A stretch of DNA of 64,000 nt from Neoechinorhynchus agilis (lineage: Eukaryota; Acanthocephala). Position numbers and translations under genes: made by a program. The stretch is taken from assembly GCA_051530055.1 (NCBI GenBank), contig CM121341.1:6138001-6202000 (forward strand). The letters run 5' to 3'. Positions 34,490 to 48,610 of the stretch are shown one piece after another. The notes below the pieces were generated by a model. The model made no database searches. It was given only the letters and a program-made list of their open reading frames with translations, and was not told the DNA's origin. How positions within the stretch are numbered: the stretch's first letter is position 1; every line of letters begins with the position of its first letter.

Positions 34490-34838
34490 AATTTGGTTTT
34501 ATTCTTATTGTTATTCTAGCTGTAAATATTTTAATTACAACTCCTCAATTCTTAGAATCTTTTTCAATAAACCATCTAGTTTTTTACCCATTAATCAAAC
34601 TAATATACTTAACAGGAATGAGGTAAGTGATTTTCTCATGTTATTCTCTTTTTTACAGGATCAGGACAATAAAAGGATTATTATTACTTAAGAATTAAAA
34701 GAAGGGTTTTCGAGGCTGCTGTGAGGGGATTTAAGAGATCGTCCCACAACTCACAGCCATCTTGGGCCCGAGACATATTAGATCAAGCAAGAAAGAGGAA
34801 TTAAGAGATTGATTGTGTGTATGTTGTATGAGGCGTGA

Positions 34839-35040
<202 letters not shown>

Positions 35041-38000
35041 GACGACGTACGTCATTTGATAGATATAATCGTGTTCGTTGTGTGAGTGCGCGTTTTTAAT
35101 GTAGTTTTGATATCTAATTGAATAAGCTATGAGAAATCCATCATTTGGCGACGAGTTAAACCAAAGTTGGAGCCAGAAAGTTCATTCGAATTCATTAAAA
35201 TATTAATGGAACAGCAAAAACGGCAGGGAGAAATCTTGGAAATACTGATGAGAGAAAGGGATAATGATAATAAAGCAAAGTATGCAATTCCGCCATTCAA
35301 ATCGTTTTGCGCTCAAACACAAAAATGGGATGAATATTCGGAACAGTTGGAGGAGTATTTCAAAGCAAGCGGGGTCACTCAAGATGATCGAAAAAGGGGA
35401 CTACTGCTTTCGTGGATGAATGTCGAGGTATTTCAATCGTTAAAAAACTCATAGCGTGTAGGAACTTCGAAGAGCTGGGATATCCCGAATTAGTAAAGAT
35501 CTTGGAAACCCATTTTGGCGACAAAAAACACGAAGTCGCCGAAAGATTTTAATTTAACAATATAAAGAAAAAATCAAATCAAAATCACGCAGACTGGATA
35601 GCGGAATTGAGGGGAGTTGCCAAAGGTTGTAGTTTCTACAACCCAGAGATCAAAGACGAATTAGGCACCGTGAACGACAGGATTAAGGATCTGATCATCC
35701 TACACACATCGTTACAAGCACTACGACGAGCTGTGCTCCAGAGATCTACGATCACATTAGAAGAAATCGCCGAATTAGCAGAATGTCTGGAGCTTTCCGA
35801 GCAAACCGCTAAGCTCATTGAAGATAGGTTCGATGAAGAAAGGACGGAAGTGAACGAGGAAATAGCGGCGATTCGAAGAAACAAAGGAAGATCCGAAACA
35901 TCCGCATATTCAAGAGAACGGTGCCCGAAATGTCTGCGGCGACATCCCGAACGTGATAAATGCCCCGCCCAATCAGCTAAATGTTTTAATTGCGGAAAAA
36001 TTGGGCATTACGCACGAGCATGTCGATCCCGAGGACGCACAAAAGAAGCGAATTCGATTAGTTTCTTGAACGACGAGGGTAATGGTTACGAAATCAATAC
36101 AATCAACAACAGAGATTTCGATGGTCGATCGAAGATATGGGTGAAGCTCAATGGCATCAATTTGCAAACGCAATTCGACACAGGAGCGGACGTCTCGATC
36201 ATTATGAAGCGGGTGTGGGAGCAAATCGGTAGACCAACATTGCACCTGGTCGAAAACGTTTTCGGGTTTAGTGGCACAAAAGTGAACTGCATGGGAAAAT
36301 GCGAGGTCATGGTCGAAGTTTGCGGTAAACGACAAAAGCTACAAGCAATAGTGGTAGAAAATCCGCATGGAAAACAATGTCTCTTTGGAATCGATTGGTG
36401 CCGATCGTTCCATCTCACGATGCCCAAACCTGTGGAAGTATGCCGTCTGAATCAGGGTGATGTGAATTTCAGCAACGTTAAAGAATGGTTTCCTAGTTTA
36501 TGTTTGCAAAAGAATGACCCCATAAAGCACACAAAAGTTCATTTACGAGTCGATGCAGATACACAGTGTGTCCGATTTCCGACAAGACGAATTCCGTTCG
36601 CACTAAACAAACCGTTAAAAGAAGAACTTGACCGTTTGGTCCAGCGTAGAATTATAGAGCCTGTAGAGAAGGAGGACAATGATGTCAGCTGGATTACGCC
36701 GATAGTAATTGTTCGGGAAAAAGACAGATCCGTGAGAATATGCGGGGATTTCCGGATCACGATTAATCTCCATTTAATTACCGACTCATATCAGATGCCA
36801 ACTACGGATGAGCTTCTCAGCAAACTGACGGGAGGAAAAAATACTCCGTTCTGGATTTGTCAGATGCATACCTGCAAGTTGAGCTCGATAAAGAAAGTAG
36901 CAAACTTTGCGTGATCTGCACACCATTTGGGCTATTCAGATACAGGCGTTTACCTTTTGGACTAACAAATGCCCCTCAGTTATTCCAGCAGATAGTGGAT
37001 GAAATGTTGAGAGACGTTCCGAATGTTGGAGTGTATTTGGACGACATAATAATAATAGGAGGGGATGATAAGGAGCATATTTCGAATCTTCGAAGGGTAT
37101 TCAGTATTCTGGAAGAGAAGGGTTTTGATTTAAAGGAAGAGAAGTGCAAGTTCATGCAAACAAAAGTTACGTATTTGGGGCACACGTTGGAGAATGGTTG
37201 GATAAGGCCTGACGAAAAGAAGATTACGGATATAACAGCTATGGCAAGACCAACGAATAAAAGCGAGTTGAAATATTTTTTGGGTATGGTAACGTACCAA
37301 GAACGATTCGTCCCGGGGTTACAAGTCTCATGTAAATGTCTATACGAGCAGCTGAGGAAAGATAAAAGTTGGAATTGGAATATGAAGTTACAAAGAGTCA
37401 TGGAAGATGTCAAGAGAAGTATCGCCAAAGCTCAAAAAGTTGCACCATATGATCCGAATTCCCCAGTGATTGTTCGTTGCGATGCCAGCAATCATGGATA
37501 TGGCGCCGTACTCCTGCAAAAACACGATGGCGCCAGAATACAGGTCATTTTTGCATCTAGACTTTTGAGACCAGCCGAGACAAGATATGCAACCATTGAA
37601 AAAGAAGCAGGTGCAATAGTGTTCGCCATAAAACGCTTCCATCACTATTTGTATGGTCGACAGTTTGAGATAGAAACCGACCACAAACCGCTGATACATT
37701 TGTTTGGAAGGAAGCGAAGCTTGAATATAATGACGAACAATTTATTGGTGCGCTGCGCATTGACTTTGAATCAGTACAATTATGAGATACGCCATATTTC
37801 GGGCAAGGATAATATAATTGCAGGTTGTTTATCGCGACTACCCAACAGTGAATACGTCTCCGAACTTGAAGTTCTAGCTATAATCCAAGAAGAAAAACTC
37901 GAAAGATGCGAGATAAATCAAGAAACGTTTATCACTGAGACAAGGAAAGACTCTCAGTTACGGCGTATTAGTAAATATCTTAGAGAAGGATGGTCCACCA

Positions 38001-39230
38001 AGTTACAAGATGAAGATGTGTTTCTCAGTGCTCGAAGAACGGAAATATCGATGAAAGCTGGAATAATGGTGTATCTGCAGCGCCTCGTGATACCGGTTTC
38101 ACTTAGGAATAACGTCTTGGCACTTTTGCACGAAGGTCACCCGGGAATAGAGGCCATGAAAACGCTCACAAGGTATTACGTATGGTGGCCCGGATTAGAA
38201 AAAGATATCGAAAAGCGAGCTGGAACTTGCGTGCAAGGCCAGATGAGCGGACCAAACAAAAAGGCAAGCTTCTGTGTACGAATGGGATGTCCCATCCAAA
38301 CCTTGGGAAAGAATACACTTGGATCTTGCAGGTCCGATCGAAGGCTGTATGTATTTAGTCGCTGTGGATGCGAGGACCAAATGGCCCGAAGTGTGGAACC
38401 TGCAGAAAATGCGACAACCCGAAGCTTCATAACCAGGCTTCGAGAGTGTTTTTCGAGATTGGGTACTCCGAGATGTATGTTAGCCGACAAATGCCTACAG
38501 TTTATAAGTGAAAAATTTGCCGTGTTTTGCAATAAACAAGGGATCAAACACATTCGAACAAGCCCCTACCATCCACAGTCAAATGGGCTGGCTGAAAGAT
38601 TCGTTGGTACTTTCAAAAGACGTACTATGGATATAATTGGATCGGTGAAAATGAAGGATGTTTGGGATTTCTTAAAACCTACAGGAATACTCCACACAAA
38701 ACGACCGGTTTGGCTCCCGCAGAAATTATGATAGGACGACGTCTGAATAATAAATTGGATAATCTTAAGCCAGCGCCGGGGCCCAAGCACGATCTGAATC
38801 CATGGAGTCAAGTTAAGGATCTAAAAGAAAAGCAACCTATTTGGTGGAAGAAATCGCGTAACGATAAATGGGAGAAAGGGTTTATAGAACAACGAACCGG
38901 ACCGCGATCTTATATCATTGGCTATGGAGACCAGTGTCTGAGGCGAATTCACGATGATTATGTTAGGGAACGAATTAAAGATGAAATTAGCAAAAACCCA
39001 CACGATCAAGATGACTCAAAGGTGTCGGAGCAAGACCATAAGGACGATCGAGCAATCGATGAACCAGATGCGACATCATCATCGAACAATAACGATTCAG
39101 TTCAAATGACGCAAGAAACTGATGTACCCGTTGAACAAAATACACTCAGACGAAGTAATAGAATACGTAGACCCGTTATCCGACCATATGATGAATACCA
39201 GAGGAAGTGAAAACTTGTAGGAAGGAGGCA

Positions 39231-39357
39231 TGCTATATATGTAACTACTAATCAATGACGACGTACGTCATTGGATAGATATAATCGTGTTCGCTGTGAG
39301 CGCGCGTTATTATTGTGGTTTTGATATCTAATAGAAAAAGCTATGAGAAATCCATCA
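39231..39357 (+). repeat. 3' LTR of the Ty3/gypsy element
   Basis: Begins TGCTATATATGTAACTACTA and ends AATCCATCA. It is paired with the interrupted 5' LTR at 30671-30703 plus 35048-35143. It lies directly against satellite B on its right. Confidence 0.88.
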
Positions 39358-40080
39358 GCCTTTTTTCCCCGTTGCTACCACGGTTCATGAGATCTTTGAA
39401 ATTCGCTTGAAGTTGATCTTTGGCCCTCGAAGAAGTGTCCGTCCAGTCCATTTCGATCCGCGCTTTCCAAATATGGTCTTTTTTCGCCCTAGATATTGCG
39501 CTTCATGAGATCTATGAAATTCGCTTAAATTTGACCATTGGTCCTCGAATTAGTGTCTGTCTAATCAATTTCGATCCGCTGATTCCCAATATGGTCTTCT
39601 TTCCCCGTAGCTACAACGCTTCATGAGATAATTGAACTTCGCTTAAACTTCACCGTTGGTCCCGAAGTAGTGTCCGTCAAGTCCATTTCGATACGCGCAT
39701 TCCAAATATAGTCTTCTTTTCATCGTAGCTATTACGGTTCATGAGATCTATTAACGTCGCTTAAATTTGACCATCGGTCCTCGAATTAGTCTCCGTCTAG
39801 CCCATTTTCATCCACTGATTCCAAATATAGTCTACTTTTCTCCGTAGCTATTACGGTTCATGAGATCTATGAACTTCGCTTAAACTTGACCGTTGGTCCC
39901 CGAATTAGTGTCCATCTAGTCCATTTTGATCCACGGATTCCAAATATGGTCTTATTTTCCCCGTTGCTATTACGGTTCATGAGATCTATGAACTTCGCTT
40001 TAACTTGACCGCTGGTCCTCAAAGTAATATCCCTATAGTCCATTTTGATCCCCTGATTCCGAATATGGTCTTCTTTTCCC
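39358..40080. repeat. Satellite B (~118-bp unit), right part
   Basis: About six units with a period near 118 bases. GTCC-ATTTCGATCC-like anchors fall near 39440, 39559, 39675, 39794, 39912 and 40029. Each unit contains GGTTCATGAGATCTATGAAC or a close variant. It continues the array at 30305-30670 and ends where the 21-bp satellite begins. Confidence 0.88.
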
Positions 40081-43000
40081 ATCGCCATGACGTCATCGCG
40101 ATTTTTGACGATGTCATCGCCATTTTTGATAACGTCATCGCCATTTTTGATGACGTCATCGCCATGACGTAATCGCGATTTTTGATGACGTCATCGCCAT
40201 TTTTGATGACGTCATCGCCATTTTTGATGACGTCATCGCCATTTTTGATGACGCCATCGCCATTTTTGATGACGTCATCGCCATTTCTGATGACGTCATC
40301 GTCATTTTATGACGTCATCGCGATTTTTGATGACGTCATCGCCATTTTTGATGACGTCATCGTAATTTTATGACGTCATCGCCATTTTTGATGACGTCAT
40401 CGTGATTTTTGATGACGTCATCGCCATTTTTGATGACGTCATCGCGATTTTTTATGACGTCATCGCCATTTTTGATGACGTCATCGCCATTTTTGATGAC
40501 GTCATCGCCATTTTTTATGACGTAATCGCCATTTTTGATGACGTCATCGCAATTTTTGATGACGTCATCGCTATTTTTGATGACGTCATCGCTATTTTGA
40601 TGACGTCATCGCCATTTTTGATGACGTCATCGCCATTTTTGATGACGTCATCGCCATTTTTGATGACGTCATCGCCATTTTTGATGACGTCATCGCCATT
40701 TTTGATGACGTCATCGCCATTTTTGATGACGTCATCGCCATTTTTGATGACGTCATCGCGATTTTTGATGACGTCATCGCGATTTTTGATGACGTCATCG
40801 CGATTTTTGATGACGTCATCGCCATTTTTGATGACGTCATCGCGATTTTTGATGACGTCATCGCGATTTTTGATGTCGTCATCGCGATTTTTGATGACGT
40901 CATCGCCATTTTTGATGGCGTCATCGCCATTTTTGATGACGCCATCGCAATTTTTGATGACGTCATCGCGATTTTTGATGACGTCATCGCCATTTTTGAT
41001 GACGTCATAAACCATTACGTCATCGCGATTTTTTATGACGTCATCGCCGTTTTTGATGACGTAATCGCCATGACGTCATCGCGATTTTTTACGATGTCAT
41101 CGCCATTTTTGATAACGTCATCGCCATTTTTGATGACGTCATCGCCATGACGTAATCGCGATTTTTGATGACGTCATCGCCATTTTTGATGACGTCATCG
41201 CCATTTTTGATGACGCCATCGCCATTTTTGATGACGTCATCGCCATTTCTGTTGACGTCATCGTCATTTTATGACGTCATCGCGATTTTTGATGACGTCA
41301 TCGCGATTTTTGATGACGTCATCGCCATTTTTGATGACGTCATCGCCATTTCTGATGACGTCATCGTAATTTTATGACGTCATCGTAATTTTATGACGTC
41401 ATCGTAATTTTATGACGTCATCGCCGTTTTTGATGACGTCATCGCCATGACGTCATCGCGATTTTTGACGATGTCATCGCCATTTTTGATAACGTCATCG
41501 CCATTTTTGATGACGTCATCGCCATGACGTCATCGCCATTTTTGATGACGTCATCGCGATTTTTGATGACGTCATCGCAATTTTTGATGACGTCATCGCC
41601 ATTTTTGATGACGTCATCGCCATTTTTGATGACGTCATCGCCATGACGTAATCGCGATTTTTGATGACGTCATCGCCATTTTTGATGACGTCATCGCCAT
41701 TTTTGATGACGTCATCGCCATTTTTGATGACGTCATCGCCATTTTTGATGACGTCATCGCTATTTTTAATGACGTCATCGCCATTTTTGATGACGTCATC
41801 GCCATTTTTGATGACGTCATCGCCATTTTTGATGACGTCATCGCCATTTTTGATGACGTCATCGCGATTTTTGATGACGTCATCGCCATTTTTGATGACG
41901 TCATCGCCATTTTTGATGACGTCATCGCCATTTTTGATGACGTCATCGCCATTTTTGATGACGTCATCGCCATTTTTGATGACGTCATCGCCATTTTTGA
42001 TGACGTCATCGCCATTTTTGATGACGTCATCGCCATTTTGATGACGTCATCGCCATTTTTGATGACGTCATCGCCATTTTTGATGACGTCATCGCCATTT
42101 TTGATGACGTCATCGCCATTTTTGATGACGTCATCGCCATTTTTGATGACGTCATCGCCATTTTTGATGACGTCATCGCCATTTTTGATGACGTCATCGC
42201 CATTTTTGATGACGTCATCGCCATTTTTGATGACGTCATCGCGATTTTTTATGACGTCATCGCGATTTTTGATGACGTCATCGCCATTTTTGATGACGTC
42301 ATCGCCATTTTTGATGACGTCATCGCCATTTTTGATGACGTCATCGCCATTTTTGATGACGTCATCGCCATTTTTGATGACGTCATCGCCATTTTTGATG
42401 ACGTCATCGCCATTTTTGATGACGTCATCGCCATTTTTGATGACGTCATCGCCATTTTTGATGACGTCATCGCCATTTTTGATGACGTCATCGCCATTTT
42501 TGATGACGTCATCGCCATTTTTGATGACGTCATCGCCATTTTTGATGACGTCATCGCCATTTTTGATGACGTCATCGCCATTTTTGATGACGTCATCGCC
42601 ATTTTTGATGACGTCATCGCCATTTTTGATGACGTCATCGCCATTTTATGACTATCGCGATTTTTGATGACGTCATCGCGATTTTTGATGACGTCATCGC
42701 GATTTTTGATGACGTCATCGCGATTTTTGATGACGTCATCGCGATTTTTGATGACGTCATCGCCATTTTTGATGACGTCATCGCCATTTTTGATGACGTC
42801 ATCGCCATTTTTGATGACGTCATCGCCATTTTTGATGACGCCATCGCCATTTTTGATGACGTCATCGCCATTTTTGATTACGTCATCGCGATTTTTGATG
42901 ACGTCATCGCCATTTTTGATGACGTCATAACCATGACGTCATCGCGATTTTTGATGACGTCATCGCCGTTTTTGATGACGTCATCGCCATGACGTCATCG

Positions 43001-46000
43001 CGATTTTTGATGATGTCATCGCCATTTTTGATAACGTCATCGCCATTTTTGATGACGTCATCGCCATGACGTAATCGCGATTTTTGATGACGTCATCGCC
43101 ATTTTTGATGTCGTCATCGCCATTTTTGATGACGTCATCGCCATTTTTGATGACGTTATCGCCATTTTTGATGACGTCATCGCCATTTTTGATGACGCCA
43201 TCGCCATTTTTGATGACGTCATCGCCATTTCTGATGACGTCATCGTCATTTTATGACGTCATCGCGATTTTTGATGACGTCATCGCCATTTTTGATGACG
43301 TCATCGCCATTTTTGATGACGTCATCGCCATTTCTGATGACGTCATCGTCATTTTATGACGTCATCGCGATTTTTGATGACGTCATCGCGATTTTTGATG
43401 ACGTCATCTCCATTTTTGATGACGTCATCGCCATTTTTGATGACGTCATCGCCATTTTTGATGACGTCATCGCCATTTTATGACGTCATCGCCATTTTTG
43501 ATGACGTCATCGCGATTTTTGATGACGTCATCGCCATTTTTGATGACGTCATCGCCATTTTTGATGACGTCATCGCCATTTTTGATGACGTCATCGCCAT
43601 TTTTGATGACGTCATCGCCATTTTTGATGACGTCATCGCCATTTTTGATGACGTCATCGCCATGACGTATCGCGATTTTTGATGACGTCATCGCCATTTT
43701 TGATGACGTCATCGCCATTTTTGATGACGTCATCGCCATTTTTGATGACGTCATCGCCATTTTTGATGACGTCATCGCCATTTTTGATGACGTCATCGCC
43801 ATTTTATGACGTCATCGCCATTTTTGATGACGTCATCGCCATTTTTGATGACGTCATCGCCATTTTTGATGACGTCATCGCCATTTTTGATGACGTCATC
43901 GCCATTTTTGATGACGTCATCGCCATTTTTGATGACGTCATCGCCATTTTTGATGACGTCATCGCCATTTTTGATGACGTCATCGCGATTTTTGATGACG
44001 TCATCGCCATTTTTATGACGTCATCGCCATTTTTATGACGTCATCGCCATTTTTATGACGTCATCGCCATTTTTGATGACGTCATCGCCATTTTTGATGA
44101 CGTCATCGCCATTTTTGATGACGTCATCGCCATTTTTGATGACGTCATCGCCATTTTTGATGACGTCATCGCCATTTTTGATGACGTCATCGCCATTTTT
44201 GATGACGTCATCGCCATTTTTGATGACGTCATCGCCATTTTTGATGACGTCATCGCCATTTTTGATGACGTCATCGCCATTTTTGATGACGTCATCGCCA
44301 TTTTTGATGACGTCATCGCCATTTTTGATGACGTCATCGCCATTTTATGACGTCATCGCCATTTTTGATGACGTCATCGCCATTTTTGATGACGTCATCG
44401 CCATTTTTGATGACGTCATCGCGATTTTTTATGAGGTCATCGCGATTTTTGATGACGTCATCGCCATTTTTGATGACGTCATCGCGATTTTTGATGACGT
44501 CATCGCGATTTTTGATGACGTCATCGCCATTTTTGATGACGTCATCGCGATTTTTGATGACGTCATCGCGATTTTTGATGACGTCATCGCGATTTTTGAT
44601 GACGTCATCGCGATTTTTGATGACGTCATCGCCATTTTTGATGACGTCATCGCGATTTTTGATGACGTCATCGCCAATTTTGATGACGTCATCGCCATTT
44701 TTGATGACGTCATCGCCATTTTTTATGACGTCATCGCCATTTTTGATGACGTCATCGCGATTTTTGATGACGTCATCGCGATTTTTGATGACGTCATCGC
44801 CATTTTTGATGACGTCATCGCGATTTTTGATGACGTCATCGCGATTTTTGATGACGTCATCGCGATTTTTGATGACGTCATCGCGATTTTTGATGACGTC
44901 ATCGCCATTTTTGATGACGTCATCGCCATTTTTGATGACGTCATCGCCATTTTTGATGACGTCATCGCCATTTTTGATGACGTCATCGCCATTTTTGATG
45001 ACGTCATCGCCATTTTTGATGACGTCATCGCCATTTTTGATGACGTCATAACCATGACGTCATCGCGATTTTTGATGACGTCATCGCCGTTTTTGATCGT
45101 CATCGCCATGACGTCATCGCGTTTTTTATGATGTCATCGCCATTTTTGATGACGTCATCGCCATGACGTAATCGCGATTTTTGATGACGTCATCGCCATT
45201 TTTGATGACGTCATCGCCATTTTTGATGACGTCATCGCAATTTTTGATGACGTCATCGCCATTTTTGATGACGTCATCGCGATTTTTGATGACGTCATCG
45301 CCATTTTTGATGACGTCATAACCATGACGTCATCGCGATTTTTGATGACGTCATCGCCATTTTTGATGACGTCATCGCCATTACGTCATCGCGATTTTTG
45401 ATGATGTCATCGCCATTTTTGATGACGTCATCGCCATGACGTAATCGCGATTTTTGATGACGTCATCGCCATTTTTGATGACGTCATCGCCATTTTTGAT
45501 GACGTCATCGCCATTTTTGATGACGTCATCGCGATTTTTGATGACGTCATCGCCATTTTTGATGACGTCATCGCCATTTTTGATGACGTCATCGCCATTT
45601 TTGATGACGTCATCGCAATTTTATGACGTCATCGCCATTTTTGATGACGTCATCGCCATTTTTGATGACGTCATCGCCATTTTTGATGACGTCATCGCCA
45701 TTTTTGATGACGTCATCGCCATTTTTGATGACGTCATCGCCATTTTTGATGACGTCATCGCCATGACGTAATCGCGATTTTTGATGACGTCATCGCCATT
45801 TTTGATGACGTCATCGCCATTTTTGATGACGTCATCGCCATTTTTGATGACGTCATCGCCATTTTTGATGACGTCATCGCCATTTTTGATGACGTCATCG
45901 CGATTTTTGATGACGTCATCGCGATTTTTGATGACGTCATCGCCATTTTTGATGACGTCATCGCCATTTTTGATGACGTCATCGCGATTTTTGATGACGT

Positions 46001-48610
46001 CATCGCGATTTTTGATGACGTCATCGCGATTTTTGATGACGTCATCGCCATTTTTGATGACGTCATCGCCATTTTTAATGACGTCATCGCCATTTTTGAT
46101 GACGTCATCGCCATTTTTGATGACGTCATCGCCATTTTTGATGACGTCATCGCCATTTTTGATGACGTCATCGCCATTTTTGATGACGTCATCGCGATTT
46201 TTGATGACGTCATCGCCATTTTTGATGACGTCATAACCATGACGTCATCGCGATTTTTGATGACGTCATCGCCATTTTTGATGACGTCATCGCCATGACG
46301 TCATCGCGATTTTTGATGATGTCATCGCCATTTTTGATAACGTCATCGCCATTTTTGATGACGTCATCGCCATGACGTAATCGCGATTTTTGATGACGTC
46401 ATCGCCATTTTTGATGACGTCATCGCCATTTTTGATGACGTCATCGCCATTTTTGATGACGTCATCGCCATTTTTGATGACGTCATCGCCATTTTTGATG
46501 ACGTCATCGCCATTTTTGATGACGTCATCGCCATTTCTGATGACGTCATCGTCATTTTATGACGTCATCGCGATTTTTGATGACGTCATCGCCATTTTTG
46601 ATGACGTCATCGCCATTTTTGATGACGTCATCGCCATTTTTGATGACGTCATCGCCATTTTATGACGTCATCGCCATTTTTGATGACGTCATCGCCATTT
46701 TTGATGACGTCATCGCCATTTTTGATGACGTCATCGCCATTTTATGACGTCATCGCGATTTTTGATGACGTCATCGCCATTTTTGATGACGTCATCGCCA
46801 TTTTTGATGACGTCATCGCCATTTTTGATGACGTCATCGCCATTTTTGATGACGTCATCGCCATTTTTGATGACGTCATCGCCATTTTTGATGACGTCAT
46901 CGCCATTTTTGATGACGTCATCGCCATTTTTGATGACGTCATCGCCATTTTTGATGACGTCATCGCCATTTTTGATGACGTCATCTGACGTATCGTTTTT
47001 GAGACGTCATCGCCATTTTTGATGACGTCATCGCCATTTTTGATGACGTCATCGCCATTTTTGATGACGCCATCGCCATTTTTGATGACGTCATCGCCAT
47101 TTTTGATGACGCCATCGCCATTTTTGATGACGTCATCGCCATTTTTGATGACGTCATCGTTATTTTGAATGACGTCATCGCCATTTTTGATGACGTCATC
47201 GCCATTTTTGATGACGTCATCGCCATTTTTGATGACGTCATCGCCATTTTTATGACGTTATCGCCATTTTTGATGACATCATCGCGATTTTTTATGAGGT
47301 CATCGCGATTTTTGATGACGTCATCGCCATTTTTAATGACGTAGTCGCCATTTTTGATGACGTCATCGCCATTTTTGATGACGTCATCGCCATTTTTGAT
47401 GACGTCATCGCCATTTTTGATGACGTCATCGCCATTTTTGATGACGTCATCGCGATTTTTGATGACGTCATCGCCATTTTTGATGACGTCATCGCCATTT
47501 TTGATGACGTCATCGCCATTTTGATGACGTCATCGCCATTTTTGATGACGTCATCGCCATTTTTGACGTCATCGCCATTTTTGATGACGTCATCGCCATT
47601 TTTGATGACGTCATCGCCATTTTTGATGACGTCATCGCCATTTTTGATGACGTCATCGCCATTTTTGATGACGTCATCGCCATTTTTGATGACGTCATCG
47701 CCATTTTTGATGACGTCATCGCCATTTTTGATGACGTCATCGCCATTTTTGATGACGTCATCGCCATTTTTGATGACGTCATCGCGATTTTTGATGACGT
47801 CATCGCGATTTTTGATGACGTCATCGCCATTTTTGATGACGTCATCGCGATTTTTGATGACGTCATCGCGATTTTTGATGACGTCATCGCGATTTTTGAT
47901 GACGTCATCGCGATTTTTGATGACGTCATCGCCATTTTGGATGACGTCATCGCGATTTTTGATGACGTCATCGCCATTTTTGATGACGTCATCGCCATTT
48001 TTGATGACGTCATCGCCATTTTTTATGACGTCATCGCCATTTTTGATGACGTCATCGCGATTTTTTATGACGTCATCGCGATTTTTGATGACGTCATCGC
48101 CATTTTTGATGACGTCATCGCGATTTTTGATGACGTCATCGCGATTTTTGATGACGTCATCGCGATTTTTGATGACGTCATCGCGATTTTTGATGACGTC
48201 ATCGCCATTTTGGATGACGTCATCGCGATTTTTGATGACGTCATCGCCATTTTTGATGGCGTCATCGCCATTTTTGATGACGCCATCGCCATTTTTGATG
48301 ACGTCATCGCCATTTTTGATTACGTCATCGCGATTTTTGATGACGTCATCGCCATTTTTGATGACGTCATAACCATGACGTCATCGCGATTTTTGATGAC
48401 GTCATCGCCATTTTTGATGACGTCATCGCCATGACGTCATCGCGATTTTTGATGATGTCATCGCCATTTTTGATGACGTCATCGCCATGACGTAATCGCG
48501 ATTTTTGATGACGTCATCGCCATTTTTGATGACGTCATCGCCATTTTTGATGACGTCATCGCAATTTTTGATGACGTCATCGCCATTTTTGATGACGTCA
48601 TCGCGATTTT
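40081..48610. repeat. Satellite C: 21-bp unit carrying a perfect CRE palindrome
   Basis: About 8.5 kb, roughly 400 units, of GATGACGTCATCGCCATTTT plus T. Each typical unit holds the 12-base palindrome GATGACGTCATC, which contains TGACGTCA, the consensus site of CREB/ATF bZIP factors, and the AatII site GACGTC. The main variants are GCCATTTTT and GCGATTTTT. Shortened units (CCATTTTATGACG and CCATGACGTCATCGCG) mark recurrent block borders, for example TCATAACCATGACG-type junctions near 41010, 42930, 45050, 45320, 46236 and 48371. Because 21 is seven codons, four of the six frames stay open (units MTSSPFL, DDVIAIF, MAMTSSK and GDDVIKN), producing frames up to about 360 codons. I do not treat these as genes. 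Confidence 0.97.

Noticed and set aside
40182-48434. Many long open frames (up to about 360 codons) on both strands of the 21-bp array
   Set aside because: A 21-base unit without stops in four frames gives endless heptapeptide frames (MTSSPFL, DDVIAIF and others). There is no start context, and variants do not respect any frame.
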